DNA of 52,500 bases from positions 12,310,788 to 12,363,287 of the forward strand of contig CM022673.1 of NCBI GenBank assembly GCA_012295275.1, read 5' to 3'. How positions within the stretch are numbered: the stretch's first letter is position 1; every line of letters begins with the position of its first letter. Both the position numbers and the translations under genes were made by a program. The notes beneath the pieces are model-generated. The model made no database searches. It worked only from the letters and a program-made list of their open reading frames with translations, and was not told the DNA's origin. This DNA comes from Chrysomallon squamiferum. Lineage: Eukaryota; Mollusca; Gastropoda; Neomphalida; Peltospiridae. This document shows positions 13,373-27,821 of the stretch, piece by piece.

Positions 13373-13630
13373 ACTACCAAACCACAGACGTGTGCCACGG
13401 CGACGGCGAAAGCCTACACTGCGGCGACGACAGCATAATCAATATCCACAGCATCGTGTGCGGCTCCGACAATCATGGATGTACGCCGGCTACCAAGACG
13501 ACCATCAATAACTTATGCAATGGACAACGGTCCTGTGGCGGGCTCGGTTTAAAGAATCTGTTGTCGGCGCACTGTAACGTCTCCCACAGCGATGCCCGAC
13601 ACGTCCACGTCACCTTCAGATGTGTTGCTG
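13373..13630 (+). CDS. Exon A: SUEL lectin domain 1
   Basis: The acceptor is ttatctatccag and the donor gtaagtattg, phase 1-1, 258 nt. The encoded domain has the SUEL pattern: CHGDGESLHC at the start, then SIVCGSDNHGC, LCNGQRSCGG, and a closing HVHVTFRC strand. Eight cysteines fit the disulfide-rich lectin fold. The loop between AHC and HVHV reads NVSHSDAR, carrying a possible N-glycan, in place of the usual GDPCxGTxKYL sugar-contact motif. Canonical galactose or rhamnose binding may therefore be altered. The incoming phase-1 junction means at least one more exon lies upstream. Confidence 0.9.
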
Positions 13631-14084
13631 GTAAGTATTGATGGGGCCGATGTAGTTGTTGTTTTTTTTTTTTTTTTTTTTGAATGGGGCACGGAAATTA
13701 ATAATTAAAAATTAACTATGTGGTTTTGTACCGCTAATGTTTTATTTATCGGTGGTTGTTTATGCAGACGCACCTGAAAAGTTCGTATACAGATAATACG
13801 AGATTGCATCCAAACACCCATATATACTTGCACATACATGTGTGCGTATATATATATGTGTGTGTATGTGTGTGTGTGTGTGTGTGTATGTGTGTATATG
13901 TATGTATATTTATGTTACACATACAACACAACATACAAGCATACACACATTTATACACATTAACAAACACATAAATACACATACACGCATATATTAACGT
14001 ATGCATGCATACATGCTTGTTTATATATATATATTTATTTGTATGTCCATACATGTGTGCATATATATGCATGCATAGATACAT

Positions 14085-14115
<31 letters not shown>

Positions 14116-14960
14116 TACATACATACATACATACATACACATACATACATACATACACATACACATACACACATTTTCACACATATGTATGTACAACTCA
14201 CTGTCAAAAGTTAGGACTCTCCGAGTCAGGTGAATGAAGTAAAAAGTAAAAAGTCAAATGTCAGTTTTGAGTAAAGTTGCTACTGTATTAGTCAAGTCGT
14301 CTGATTCAGCTGACCAGAAAACCAGTTTAGTATTTTCTCATCGTTATATCTTTGACGGAAAAATCCACCATGATACATTCTACACAATGATCACAAACTT
14401 AGACCTTATAATTTTGTATTAGCCACAACATCGAACATGTAACCCGATCCACCATCTTGACTTCGCAGTTTAGTCTGTTTCCCGTTCCAGATAGTGCTAA
14501 TAAGAATGATATAGCTAAACAATAGAATTATATAATATATCCATAGGATTTACTAGCATACTTAGTGTGATAGACTGTTTATATATAGTTTCCCTATAGA
14601 AACTTCATTAGTGGTGAATCGATATAAACAGGGGTAAATAGCTTCGAAATGGATTGTCTTGTATAAATCATATAATCTTCTAATGTATTTTTTTTTCTTC
14701 TTCATTTAGATTCATTTTATCGTTAAGTCGACAGAACAGCGAGAGGAAAATCTCTTTATATCTCAATCCTATTTTCTCTTATTTATCTCACGTTACAATA
14801 TCTTAGGGATAGACCACGATCTCGAGCTGTCCTTTAGTAAAGTAAATTGTATCTGTTACTGGCTGGAAGTGTTATAAATCTATTGAAATACAATCTTTCA
14901 TACAAGCAGCTGCTGTTACATCGGTAGTGGTACAGTGGACTTAGCGGATAACATCTGTTT

Positions 14961-15052
<92 letters not shown>

Positions 15053-17603
15053 TAAGTAACTATTACGTCAAATATTTATGACGTCATTACTGTGTTGTTA
15101 TTATTATTTTCGAGATTTGACGGACAGAGAGGAGAAGACGATAATAATAATAATAATAAAAAGACAACAGACAGAAAGACAGAGAGAGAGAGAGAGAGAA
15201 TGGGAGATCGACAAACTATCTAGGATTAACTTAGATATTAATTTACGAAGAGCACCAAAGTAACATATGATTAAAAATAGATCAGTTTTAGTATCGAAAC
15301 AAACGACCGATCGATCAGCCTCTATGCCAGAAGTTATCAATATTGTAACAGGGAATAACATCGCTGTCCGAATCGACACTGGTCATTTCCATTGGAGCAA
15401 ATTACGACAGCATTCCATTCTATATGTCATTAATTTTATGGCACGTCTATGTGGATTATGGTGTATTTATTTTCCCGTAATAAACTCCTGTAGTAATGGC
15501 ACCATTACAGAGCGAAATCTCACTATAGGGACGACATTCGAAAATTAAAAGAGAAGTCGGATGAGGAGAGCAATGTTTTTTATGCGTACGAAGTGAACTT
15601 TTGGCTCCTTGATGGTGTAAAAAGGCGTAAGGATGTTCAGAAAATCTGTTGGTTGCTGTGTTCTGTTCAGAGAGAGAAAGAAATATCACTGTCTGTTGTG
15701 ATTCCAGTCAGACATGTTCACAATGCGGGCTCGCTCTCTCTCCCTCTCTCTCTCTCTCTGTCTGTCTATCTATCTGTTTCTCTGTCTGTGTGTGTGTGTG
15801 TCTCTCTCTCTCCTCTCTCTCTGTCTCGTACTCTCTGTCTGTCTATCTATCTATCTCTCTGTCTGTGTGTGTGTCTCTCTGCTCTATCTCTCATACTCAA
15901 AACAAACCCTTTCTATTTTTTCCTAATTATGTCCTCTCTCTTTCAGTTTTTTTTAAAGATCAATATCCAATTCGCCTATTCAAACACAGACGATTTTTAA
16001 ACTATAATTCATCACCTTCCAGAAACAAAATTACTTACAACACTAATGTCATTTTTGAACAGAAAAATAAAAAAATAAAAAAATATTTTCCCTCCACAAA
16101 ATAAATTCCCCCATGTTATTCCGAACGTTCCATATGACAGCTTGCAAATCCCAGTGTACATACGTTTTGCATTAGCAACTAATAAACTATAGCTTGCTAA
16201 ACATTACGACACCTTAGGGGACAAGCTATTCATAATCTCCAGCCCATTCAGTTAATACGTACCGGTTTTAATTTAATTGATCTGGAAGAGCTGAACGTGG
16301 CATACTGAAAGGAGCTTGTGATGTCGACATGATACAGCTACTTAGTGAATTATTTTGTTTATAGATCGCTCAGTGTTCTCTTTTGGTGCTCTTTGTTGTG
16401 TTTTAGTTGACCGTCGTCGGATTCTGTAGAGTAGTGATACGTTTGTACAGCTTGGTAATACATTTCTGTGGTGCAATAATTAATTTCTACAGCACAGTGA
16501 TACATTTCTGTAGAATCATGTCTGTAGCGTAGTGATACATTTCTATATCGTGGTGGTACGTTTTGATAACGCAGAGAAACATTTCTATTCTGATATTTTT
16601 TTCAACATTTTAATGTACTGGGGATCAAAAAAAACTCCTGTCAGAGCTAGGTCTCGCAACAAAGCACCATCTTCTGTCTGTAACCATTGGTGTAACAAAC
16701 TGACGCCGTCTTCTTCAAACTAGTGTCAGGAACGTTAGTCCATGACAGATTGGCTTGAACCTTCAAATGACTGAAGCCACGCAATTCTAGCCTTGTAGAT
16801 GCAGGATTAATAAAAATTGTCTTCTCTGTAACTAATCACCAACACAAAAGATGAATACAAAAAAGGCTTCTGAATTTTATATCCTAACAGATATTCAGTG
16901 TCTATATGTTCTATCCATTTCAGTAAAGCAATGTAATGTTATGATTTATATCTAAATGTGCAAGGCACCAACGTTAATAGTATCAATGCAACAAACAAAT
17001 AAAAACAACAACAACAACAACAACATAAAAAACAACTCGTTGACTTCTGAATTTCGTGTTTTAAATTTCATCTAATCCTCTGACACACTAACACAAACGC
17101 TCTTTTGAGCAAACAAAACAACCTTTATCACGCTTCATCCATCGATGAAATGGTTCGTTGGTGCTAAGGTTTATAATATCTGTGCATTATTAATTATTTA
17201 TTATTTCTCCATCTGCAGTCGAGATCATTTTACCTATTGTTCTCTTACCTCGTCACGTGAACTGATTCGTCATCAGTTACGTGAGCCTGTCGACGTGTTT
17301 TCGTTCACAATATTAATAATACCGTATGGAGACCGTTATAATTATAATATCCGTGACTAATACCACGAGTACTGTTACAGTCTGTCCAGTTTATTCTGCA
17401 ATTTCCACAAATTCTCACATATAATGCTGTTAGCTCGTGTTTTCATTACTGTTGCTACTAATATTGCTGTTGTTATTATCATTATTATTTTATTGTTATT
17501 ATTATTATTAACGTTATCATTATCGTCATCATTATCATTAGCATGATGATTTTTTATTGTATTGCTATCATCATCTTCAATATAATTATTATTATTATTA
17601 TTA

Positions 17604-17643
<40 letters not shown>

Positions 17644-18135
17644 TCTATTACTATTATTGTTACTACTATTATTATTATTATTTTTTTTTATTATTGTTAG
17701 TATTATTATCATTATTTCTATCATCATCATCATTAATATTATTGTTACTAGATTATTATTATTGTTGTTGTTGTTGTTGATATTTTAATATTTCTATTAC
17801 TATTACTATGATCATCATCACTGTGGTTGCAGGTCACATGACGAGATGTAAATCTAACATCTGCGACGACAGAAGTCCAGGACTGCAATGCGTCAGCGGC
17901 TCTGTGGTTCACTTCACTAAAATCACATGCTACGACAGCGACAGCAACTGTTCGTGGTCTACGTTCGTGACGCTGTATTCACTGTGCGAGGGACAGCAGT
18001 CGTGTGCAGCGTCGGGTTTGAGAACACTGATGCCGAGCTACTGCACCACCAACGTCTTTTCACTTCGCAATGTTTTCGTAGAATTCGTGTGCCTTCCAGG
18101 TTAGTGTCAAAGTCCTGTTTTGGAATATTCAGATG

Positions 18136-18224
<89 letters not shown>

Positions 18225-21200
18225 CGTCGTCGTCGTAGTGGCAAAAGTAGTATTAATAATAGTAGTTGTTGTTGTAGAAGCTGTATTAGTATTAGTAGTA
18301 GTAGTAGTAGTAGCAGTAGTAGTAGTACATGCAATAGTATTAATAGTATTAATAATTGTAGTTGTTGTTGCAGAAGCAGTAGTAGTAGTAGTAGTAGTAG
18401 TAGTAATAATAATTTAGAATGACAGTGAAGGTACAACTGAATTAGTTGGAATAATAAGGAAAGTAAGAGAGAATCAAACTGAAGATAAGATAGAAACACA
18501 GTAAAGATAAGTCTTGATGAATATATAATTAAATCATTGTGAAAATACCGCTGAATCTTTGTACAGAAAAAAAATCGTTCTACTGACTGTTTACTGTCCA
18601 CCCAGATCTGCCTCCAGTTTTCCGAAACCCACCTCGCCTTCCCTAAGCCCACAACCCACCCTCAAACCTACCCCTCCTCCCTCCTACCCCTCCTCCCACC
18701 TACCCCATTCTCTACGTCGACCACAACATCTTCATTCTTGTTCCTCGAAGGAAGAGGCTAATAAACGTCGCAGGAATCAATTGAAAGCAAACCTTTTTCA
18801 TCTGGGCTTCTATCTAATGTCAGGCAACTCGATTAATCATACAGCAACATTATAGAAACATAAATTGACGCTCTGAGGTTAACTGCGCCGCATCCTAGCG
18901 TCTCTGTCGGACACTGGGTCGATTCGTCAAATAGCGAGTTATTTTCATCCAATATACCACCACGCGCATCAAAGCTGGGCTTCCGTGATCCGTACGGCCT
19001 ACAGGCGATCGCAAAAATCGTGTTATGTTGGTCCAGTAAATCTGTGTAAAGCGATGTTCACACTAAACGACTCATAGGGTCCTATTGCTAACGTAAGACT
19101 CGATGGCATTAAGATCGTAACCGCCCGCCTAGAACTAACTGAAGTCAGTTTCTTCTTTTTCGCTGATCTTGTAGTAATAGCATTGTTCTTCTGTATACTT
19201 CTTGATCGTCTGCTCGTGGTTGACATTCTTTAAAATGTCAGTTGATTTACATATATTTCAAATGTTCGAGTTGTTTTAGAGTACAGCTTTTAACTTTTTC
19301 CTCCTGAGGTTCACTTTAAATTTATATAAAATGAGCAGACGAACAGCAGTAATTGTCTGTCTCGTAGAAAATCTCAGATCTGACACTGTTTAATTTTACC
19401 AATTTACAAGCCGTCTGAACTGTTACTCCATGTTGCACAGTTTGAACGCCGCCTGAAATTACCAGCTGTAACCACAAATCGCTCAGTGTGAACGCCGCTT
19501 TACGCTCATAAAGCAACTCTGAATAAAGCGTCCTTCCTTGTTTCTTTATTGAGTGTAAAACTTTCATGTCACTTTTTATTTTCTGATTTGTTTCATAACG
19601 AACTTCAAAGTAGGTTTTAGCTTTGTAAATCTTTAATGTCAAGCCAAAAACAATTTTTCTTTTCCAGTAATAATTTTAAAAAGTCTTTTTTAAAACTACT
19701 GATGCACAAGCAGAGATACAGACGAATACCCCCATTGTGTGTGTGTGTATATATAATATGCATTTAGAACATATTTATAAATATTAAATAGAAACTTCTA
19801 TTTACACAACTCTTTACATATTAGTCCAATATCAGTAATGTATTTCAAGATTTCAACCTCGGTCATTAAAGTTCATAATTATAATGAGAGATAAAATATT
19901 GTCTTTTGGCTTTCACATAACCCAGATTTGTTACATCTGACTCTCTTTCTTTCATCATGCATTCTGGTGTATAAATTAAATAAATATTTCATCTTTAGCA
20001 GCAGTGGATTAAATTGAAAATTCGCTTAAGCGTATTATATTAGGATTTTATCTTTGACTGTAGCGTACTGAATAAGGATTTTTGACGACGATTACAGCGT
20101 AATAAATAAGCATGTTTAGTAAAGATTATAGCGGATGAATTAACGAATTATGTGTTGGATTTTACTGTATTAAATGAGGAATGAATCTAGGTTTTCAGTT
20201 TATTAAATTCAGATTTCCGTTTGGACTCCAGTCTGTTAAATAAAGATTTCCTTTTGGCGTTGACGTTATTAAATAAAGATCTGTGCTCGTAAAAAAGAAA
20301 CTATAAAGGAATGGACGTAAAAACATATTGATCTGTGGTTGACAAAAGCACTTGAAAATAAAATAAGGTCTCTCCACGTCATTAAATTCCATCTGCAACC
20401 ACTCAAATCGAGAGAAAGTCTTCGTGGCGAACACACGTGCTTTCACTGTCGTCAAAAGAATATTTTCGCTCTATGTAAATCATACTTACTGATCAAGCTT
20501 TTCACTCTAAGAGATCTCTATTATGGACATCAAGTCCAGGGAAGTCGAGCGAAGCAGTCTCGATTAATTCGACGAAACGACGGCGAGTCTCATTGTGTTA
20601 GTGATTTCTGCAGAACGAGAAACGTCTGAAAAGCGTGGGATTTGCAACTGAGGTCCGCACGCTTGTAGCGGAATTTAAGCAGGAATTGAGTGGGTTTGAG
20701 ATAAAAAAAAAAGAAAATGATTTATTTTCAGGCATTCGCTCGAATCTTTGAAAAAAAAAAAAAAAATAGCACACCATGTTATCTAATCCACTCAAAAGAC
20801 AAAGAGAAACGTATTTAGAATGTCAGGGCTGGATTTAGACTATGTGAAACCGTTGGGGTCTTGTTGGCAAACGTAATAACTATTAAACGTTTGAGAGGTA
20901 CTTTTACAGTGTAAAGTTCAAAGTTACAGAAATTTCCAGACTTTAAAGTGTAAGAATATAAGCAATGGATAGCAGTATAATTTTGAGACTTTTGATTCTA
21001 AGCTACAGAAAGCAGTACAATTTTGAATATTTAAGCTGTAATGATGCAAGTTATGGGAAAACAGTAACATTTTAGACTTGAGGGTTTAAGGCTTTATGTT
21101 AGGGAAATATAAGATTTACGCAGTTCGAATTCAGGCCATGTAAAGCTACTGAAGCTATATTTACCAGATACCAAAAGTTGAAAAGACTTTTAGATAGACG

Positions 21201-23784
21201 CTTTCACACTGCCATTAGCAATACTTCTAAGAGTCAGTGTGTTAGAAAATTAATAACATAAAAACAAACAAACAAACAAAAAAAAATTTGGAACATAGTT
21301 TTGATATAGTTTTCCATACATTGAATGGCTGTCAGTACTGGGATTCGATCGAAAAATGTGCTAATTTTAAAGTAGATGGTTTAACCATTGCTCCTTTGAA
21401 GCTGCTGAAATGCAGTTATCGCTGTTTCGTGAGATAGATGCAAGGTTAATGATCTTGGAGTGAAACCAGAAACTAAGTCTAGCAGTTTATACACAAATCT
21501 TGCGAAAACAGGTATGCAGTTCTGTTAAAAGCACATCTATGTATAAACGTTGGTATACAGATTTTCCGCCTCTCCAATTATCTTTGATTTGACTTTCACG
21601 CAAATGCAGAAAACAGTAAACACCAATCGTTAACCAAATAATATGCATTTTTTATTTGTTTCCTTTCTTTCTCATTAAATCCAGACTATTTTTTTTTTTT
21701 CTGGACGATAGTACCATAAAGTGTAATTGGTAATAATTTTAAAATTCTTTTTCTAAATATAGTTTCTCACTCTCTGCATTCCATACAATTCTTTTCATCT
21801 TCGAATGTGAAGAAATTCCTGCTTGATAATACGTTATCTTTTTTTCAACAACGAAAGTTATAACAAAATGAAGAAGCAAAAAAAAAAAAAAAAAAAAAAG
21901 TAGTTGCGCAATTGCAATAAATTAAATACACAAACAACTGAATAAAGGAATGAATGAATGAATGAATACATTAATAAATAAATATATATACATGAACATG
22001 TGAATAAATAAACAAATAAATCTCACCATTTGTTTATCTAATTCCATCAAACATCTAAGTACGTTTATTTACCGAAACATAACAAATAAATAAAACAACA
22101 CAACCTAGTTTCACGCAAACTGATTTTAAATAATCAGTGATTTTATCAGACATGTTCAAAGAATGTTACAGTACTGACAAACAGACTGTCTGAGAAAGCA
22201 TTTTCTGGTACGCACTATATACCTGTATCTACGAGTGTTCCAGACACATGTATTTGCTTTCTATTTTCTGGTACGCACATGCTTTTACGACTATTACAGA
22301 CAGATGTATTTGCTCTCTCTCTCTATATATATATATCTAAAGGATTAATCGCTAAGAACAGAACATGCTCCGTCTGTTAGTGGATCGTGTTTGGAACAGT
22401 TTACTCTGTACGAAGACTCCAGAATCAAGCCAGACTGGGGAGAGATATCTACTCCCACTAGCAATGAAAACAGACTCATTGTTAGCCGTGTAATTTGAAA
22501 CAGCAAACAAAGACAAAGTTTCAGGATGCTTGACTCGCTCAACAACAGTTTTATTCCACCCTTGGAAATGTGAGAACACGTCTTAGAATATGTCAGGAGT
22601 CGTCAAACAACGCGAGTTAGAGGAAGGAGTAAAATAGTTACCTTCCATTACTGTGTCTGATGTTAGTAGATAATGACTGTCCTTCTCTAATGTGTGTGTG
22701 TGTTTTTTCTTCTTCTTCTTCTTCTTTTTCTGTATGTATGTATGTATGTGTAACAATCTCTGTATATTTGTATATATGGGTGTATATATATTTCTGTGTA
22801 CCAATATATTTGTGTCTGTACGTATGTACAGTTCTATGCTAATGTATGTCGGTTCATAAAACCATATATATATATAAATGAAGATGACGATGATGACAAA
22901 AAGAAAATTATTTACAACAACAACAACAACAATAAATAATAATAATAATAAAAATAAAAAAAAAAAAAAATAATAATGAAAATGATGACGAGAAAAACAA
23001 AAACAAAATAACATGCACACGCGCACGCGCACGCACACACACAACATATATATATATACACTGCCCACTCTCTGTAATACAAACTTTATATAGAATAATT
23101 TTTGTATCACTGAAGAAGGCCCGCACTGAAGACAACGAAGCCGTAAGCCGTGTTTAGATTACGTCTAAATCCGACACAGCTTACAGAAATGTGTTTATGG
23201 CAAAGTAAGATACTGGACATATTTCCCTTACGTAGGCTTATTTAAATATCACGCTCATTATGGTTTAAAATTACGTCTATTTCTGAAATCTTCTCATATG
23301 ATTTATTATTAGAGGATGTCTGTTTTCGCGTACTTTCTTATTAAATGTGTATTTGTGGATGTATTAAATCAGCGTTTGACGCTTTAAGGGTATTAACTTT
23401 ATCTGTTCTATAAAAATTTAATGACATTTTCAGCAGTATTTCGCAAATTAAGTTATAAATTTTAGGGGTGAGCAGTGCAGACATATTATTTTAGTGGAGA
23501 TCTATATTTTATTGTTATCTAATTGTGTTTTATGTGTTATTAAACCAACACGAACAAAATGAACAAACAAGCAAGGCGCCGACAGAGAAATTCATACGAT
23601 CAACCTAGAGGGAGATATAACATGCAGTGGAGTTAAGGGGGAGGTTGAAATTTATGATAGTCTTGTGCTATTGAAAATGCCTCAGTATTTGATTTTAATG
23701 TTCTGATATTGATGTTCTTATATTTTTGTTGTTATTATTATTGTTGTTGTTGTTGCTGTTATTATTATCATCATCATCATCATC

Positions 23785-23820
<36 letters not shown>

Positions 23821-25216
23821 TAATGTTTTGGAATGTATTAAATATACATGTGTAAAATGCATGCAAAGCATTATTTTAATTCTGTCCTGCGAAAGTTCGC
23901 TGATGTTAGTTGTTAGGGGGAAATGGTTTAATTACTAACATTACAGTTCCGGGTCCATTAGCAGTTCAGTTCAAAAAGCCGACTGCGATGCTTTATCGTG
24001 CTGATGGTTTATAGTTTTCAAGACCATCTGGGACACAAGAGAATCACAGGTCAACACAGAATGAAATAATGTCTTTCTTTCACTCGCTCTGCTATCGACA
24101 TAAGCATATATCTATTTAACAGCTTTTTAAATTTTAATTTTAATTTTCAGAGTCTCTGATAGCCAACAAATGCACCGGAAGCTACAAAGAACTGACGAAC
24201 AGATTCGGCGTCATCATGAACCCGGGCTACACGGACGGAAACGGCGCGCTTTCTGGACAATGCTATTGGCTGATAAAAATAGACGAGGGGCAGAGAACCA
24301 AAGTCGTGATTCATCTGGCCTACAGCAAGAAAGGAATGCCAAACTGCACGTCCCAGTTCCTTCAGATTCGATACACGGAGTGCTCCTCGGGGAAGTCCAG
24401 AATAGAGTCGTACTGTGATATCAGGAAGGTCAACCAGGAACTGCTGTCTTGTGGAGACGTTTACATCACCAGCATCCTTCCTTCGTCCATGGAGGACCTC
24501 TCCGATCAGTTCCTTATGTCCTACACCAGTAAGTCTCGGCGATTCTGTATGTTATAAAGAGAGAGAGAGATTTGAGAGAAAGGGATTGTCATGTTATGTG
24601 ATTTCATTATATACTAGTAAGTCAGATTGGTTCTGTATGCAATAAAAGAGAGAGATTTGAGAGAAAGAGATTGTCATGTTATGTGATTTCATCTATGGTA
24701 AATTATTCTACACAGTATTTAAACTGAATTTGATAACTGAAAAGTAGTTCTAGCAGTAATAGTGGTATTTCCTCACAGCATACAATGATTTGAACTTGTA
24801 AAGTAATACAGCATAAGAAATATGTTATAATGTCGAATACGATATATTCTTAGTAAATTTAAATATTGACTTTATTTTTATAATTTGAATGCAACTGTAG
24901 GAAACATATGATGGGATATATTTTAATAGTTTTCTGTAAATGTAAGATTAAGCAGTGCTAAAATAGATTAAACATCTGTTGAGATTACTTGACCGATCTT
25001 TGATAACTGATTAGTTTAATAATACTACACATTCATGCATTAGATTTATCTAATAAATAATGCTTTTTCATGTGTTTATGTATGTGAGTTTGTGTGTACG
25101 CATGTACGTATGTACTAATGTGTGTATGTGTATGTATGTATATTGTGTGTCTATATTTATGTACATATGTACGTATATGTGTGCAAAAGTATGTTTGTGT
25201 ATGTACGCATGCATGG

Positions 25217-25255
<39 letters not shown>

Positions 25256-26470
25256 AATCCATCTTTCTATTACTATTACTATTTTTATTACTATTATTAC
25301 TACTACTACTACTATTACTACTACTACCACTACTATTATTACTAATGGTACTACTACTACTACTGTTATTACTATTACTATTACTACTACTACTACTATT
25401 ATTACTACTACTACTCTACTATTACTACAACTACTACTACTCTACTACTGCTACTACTGCTACTACTGCTACTACAACTACTATTACAACTACTACTACT
25501 ATTACTTCTATTATTATTTCCAGTATTTAATGAAACACATACTCCTGCTACTTTGCCACCCGAAGACGTCAAAGCCTGTGGAGCGTTGCCGATGTTGCGA
25601 CTTACATCACCAAGGTCAACAACAAAGACAACGTCATCACAGCCACCAGCCATTGTGTCAGAGAAAAACTACATTACAAAAGATTCAAAGAAAAGTATGA
25701 TAGTCTTTCTCTATGTTCATCCATCATGTAATATATATATATATATGTACACACACACACACAGAGACAGACACAGATACACACACACATATATATACGC
25801 ACATACACACACATGTATGCGTACACCTACACACACACATACATACATACATACATACATACATACATACATGTATACATAAAACAAGCCGTTTCTTACT
25901 GGCACAAACTTAACTCAATTATGTTTTTAAACTCAGTAATCGTAAATATACAAATGTTATCACTTTAAACAAATATTAATTAATTAATTAATTAATTTTT
26001 TATTTTATTTTAAGTTTCAGCTGCTGACATTGCTGCTATTGAAAACAAACCAGACCCCGCTAAGATAAGCTTAAAATTTAGTAAGTAATTTATATCTCAT
26101 TACCTTATTTACTAAAAAAAAAAAAAAAAAATTTAGAAATTACATTATATACAAATTGCTGATTCATTAATATAGTTATCATGATTTATTATTACTGAAC
26201 CAAGATTAATGTACATGAATAGAAAACAAGAAGACAAATTATATATAAAAAAAAAAAGAAAGAGAAAAATACAGACAGACAGACAAACAGACAGACTGGG
26301 AGATGGATAGATGGGTGGGCTGTCTGTGACAGACACTTAGGTAATGGACGGACAGACAGACTGACAGAGAAATAGATAGATAATGGATGGACAAATAGAT
26401 AGATAAGTGACAGACAGATAAATAATGGACTGTAGACAGACAGACAGAGAGATAATTGATGGAGAGAGAC

Positions 26471-26552
<82 letters not shown>

Positions 26553-26922
26553 ATATAGAAGAGTATTCAGACTCTTAATAAATAAATATTAAAAACACGT
26601 CGACATTTTGCCTTCGTTTTTCTCTTTAATTTTCTTATTTTATTTTTTGCCCCGCTTAAAACACAATCAATACTGCCAGAGTAAGAAGCATGCGTTTTAA
26701 AATTGTTTTTTTTCCCCTCGATTTCTATCCAGTTTGACGCATTTTCCGCGAATTGTTCCTTCGGGCATTTAACACATTGTGAGTGGGTTAACCGTTAAAT
26801 TAAAATGTCGTACCTGCAAGGCATTCACGTGATTATAATATTACCAATACTGACTGAGAGACAGCCAATTCCTTCAGTGTGAACTAAAGCCATTTTGAAT
26901 GGGCTTTTTTAGCAAACGTTAC

Positions 26923-27005
<83 letters not shown>

Positions 27006-27767
27006 ATCTAAAAAATAAAAGAAGAATAAAGTAAAATGAAATAGAACAAACTTGTCAAAAATATTACGTCAATATTTATGACGTCATAATAGTGTAGCAT
27101 CAGTTGTTATGGCCGCGTAAGTTTATTTATTTATTCATTTATTTATTTACTGTTGTTGAAGATGATACTACAGTTGTCGCTGTTGTCGTTATTTTTATCA
27201 TTTATGAGCTATGGTTAGTTGCGGTGTGATAGTTAACTTAAATGGATCACATAAAGATTAGAAAAGATCATGCAAGCTTTTGTCAATAACCCCAGGTTTT
27301 ATACTACAGTCTTTTGAAATGATGATACGATTTGAGCTGTTTGTGAAATCTTTTAAAGCTATTCAACACGTTAATGTTATAAAACTGGGATAATTCTTAA
27401 CACATTTTGTTTTTCTTGGTCATTTTCTTTCAAACGTTAAACTAATGCAATGTTCTATAATTAAAATATGTATCATTAAATGCAGTTTCTTACTCCATTT
27501 TGCATGATTTTGTAAAAATAAAGAGACAGTCTTAAGACATTAAACAGCTACTGTAACGAGCACAAGTGATGCATAAGCTAATAAGGCCTGCCATTAAGAA
27601 AATCATGTCATCGAGATATGGAGTATGGTTTGCGTGATTTTCGAATTCCTGGCAGAGCGGGTTGTTTGTAATCTGTGTAAGCAGCAATAATGGTAACCGC
27701 AAAAAATAAACACCTGACCCTCGGAAGAAACAATGTCAAAAGTAAAATACTACTGCTGCTGCTGCTG

Positions 27768-27821
<54 letters not shown>

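Larger units (their letters stand above)
13631..17832 (+). other. Intron between the two lectin exons
   Basis: It starts gtaagt and ends ggttgcag. It contains TG/ATAC arrays (13850-14190), a long GA tract, CT/GT/TCTG arrays (15727-15890), a loosely repeated gtgatacatttctgtag motif (16430-16580) and a long TTA array just before the acceptor. No additional exon is evident. Confidence 0.75.
18100..24150 (+). other. Intron between lectin 2 and CUB exons
   Basis: A 6-kb intron. It holds AAT/AGT trinucleotide arrays, a MITE-like element, a minisatellite, a SINE relic and A- and T-runs. A Pro/Ser-rich open stretch at 18600-18760 is in the wrong splice phase for a stalk exon. A second open patch at 22350-22550 is in frame on both strands but lacks phase-compatible splice sites. 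Confidence 0.65.

Noticed and set aside
18559-18855. Pro/Ser-rich 98-codon frame between lectin 2 and CUB exons
   Set aside because: It looks like a stalk, but the only acceptors place it in phase 2 and the phase-1 reading stops quickly; no donor with GT follows.
18890-18945. gggtcgattcg resembling a pol III B box
   Set aside because: No convincing A box at the right distance and no second copy.
20820-20870. cagggctggatttagactatg, resembling ends of some DNA transposons
   Set aside because: No matching inverted end could be found nearby.
22345-22579. Open, non-repetitive frames on both strands
   Set aside because: No start with support, no phase-compatible splice sites for the receptor and no recognisable domain.
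23150-23225. 18-nt phase-1 microexon candidate (acag/..caaa/gtaag)
   Set aside because: Weak acceptor, and the tiny product would add nothing recognisable; expected by chance in 6 kb of intron.
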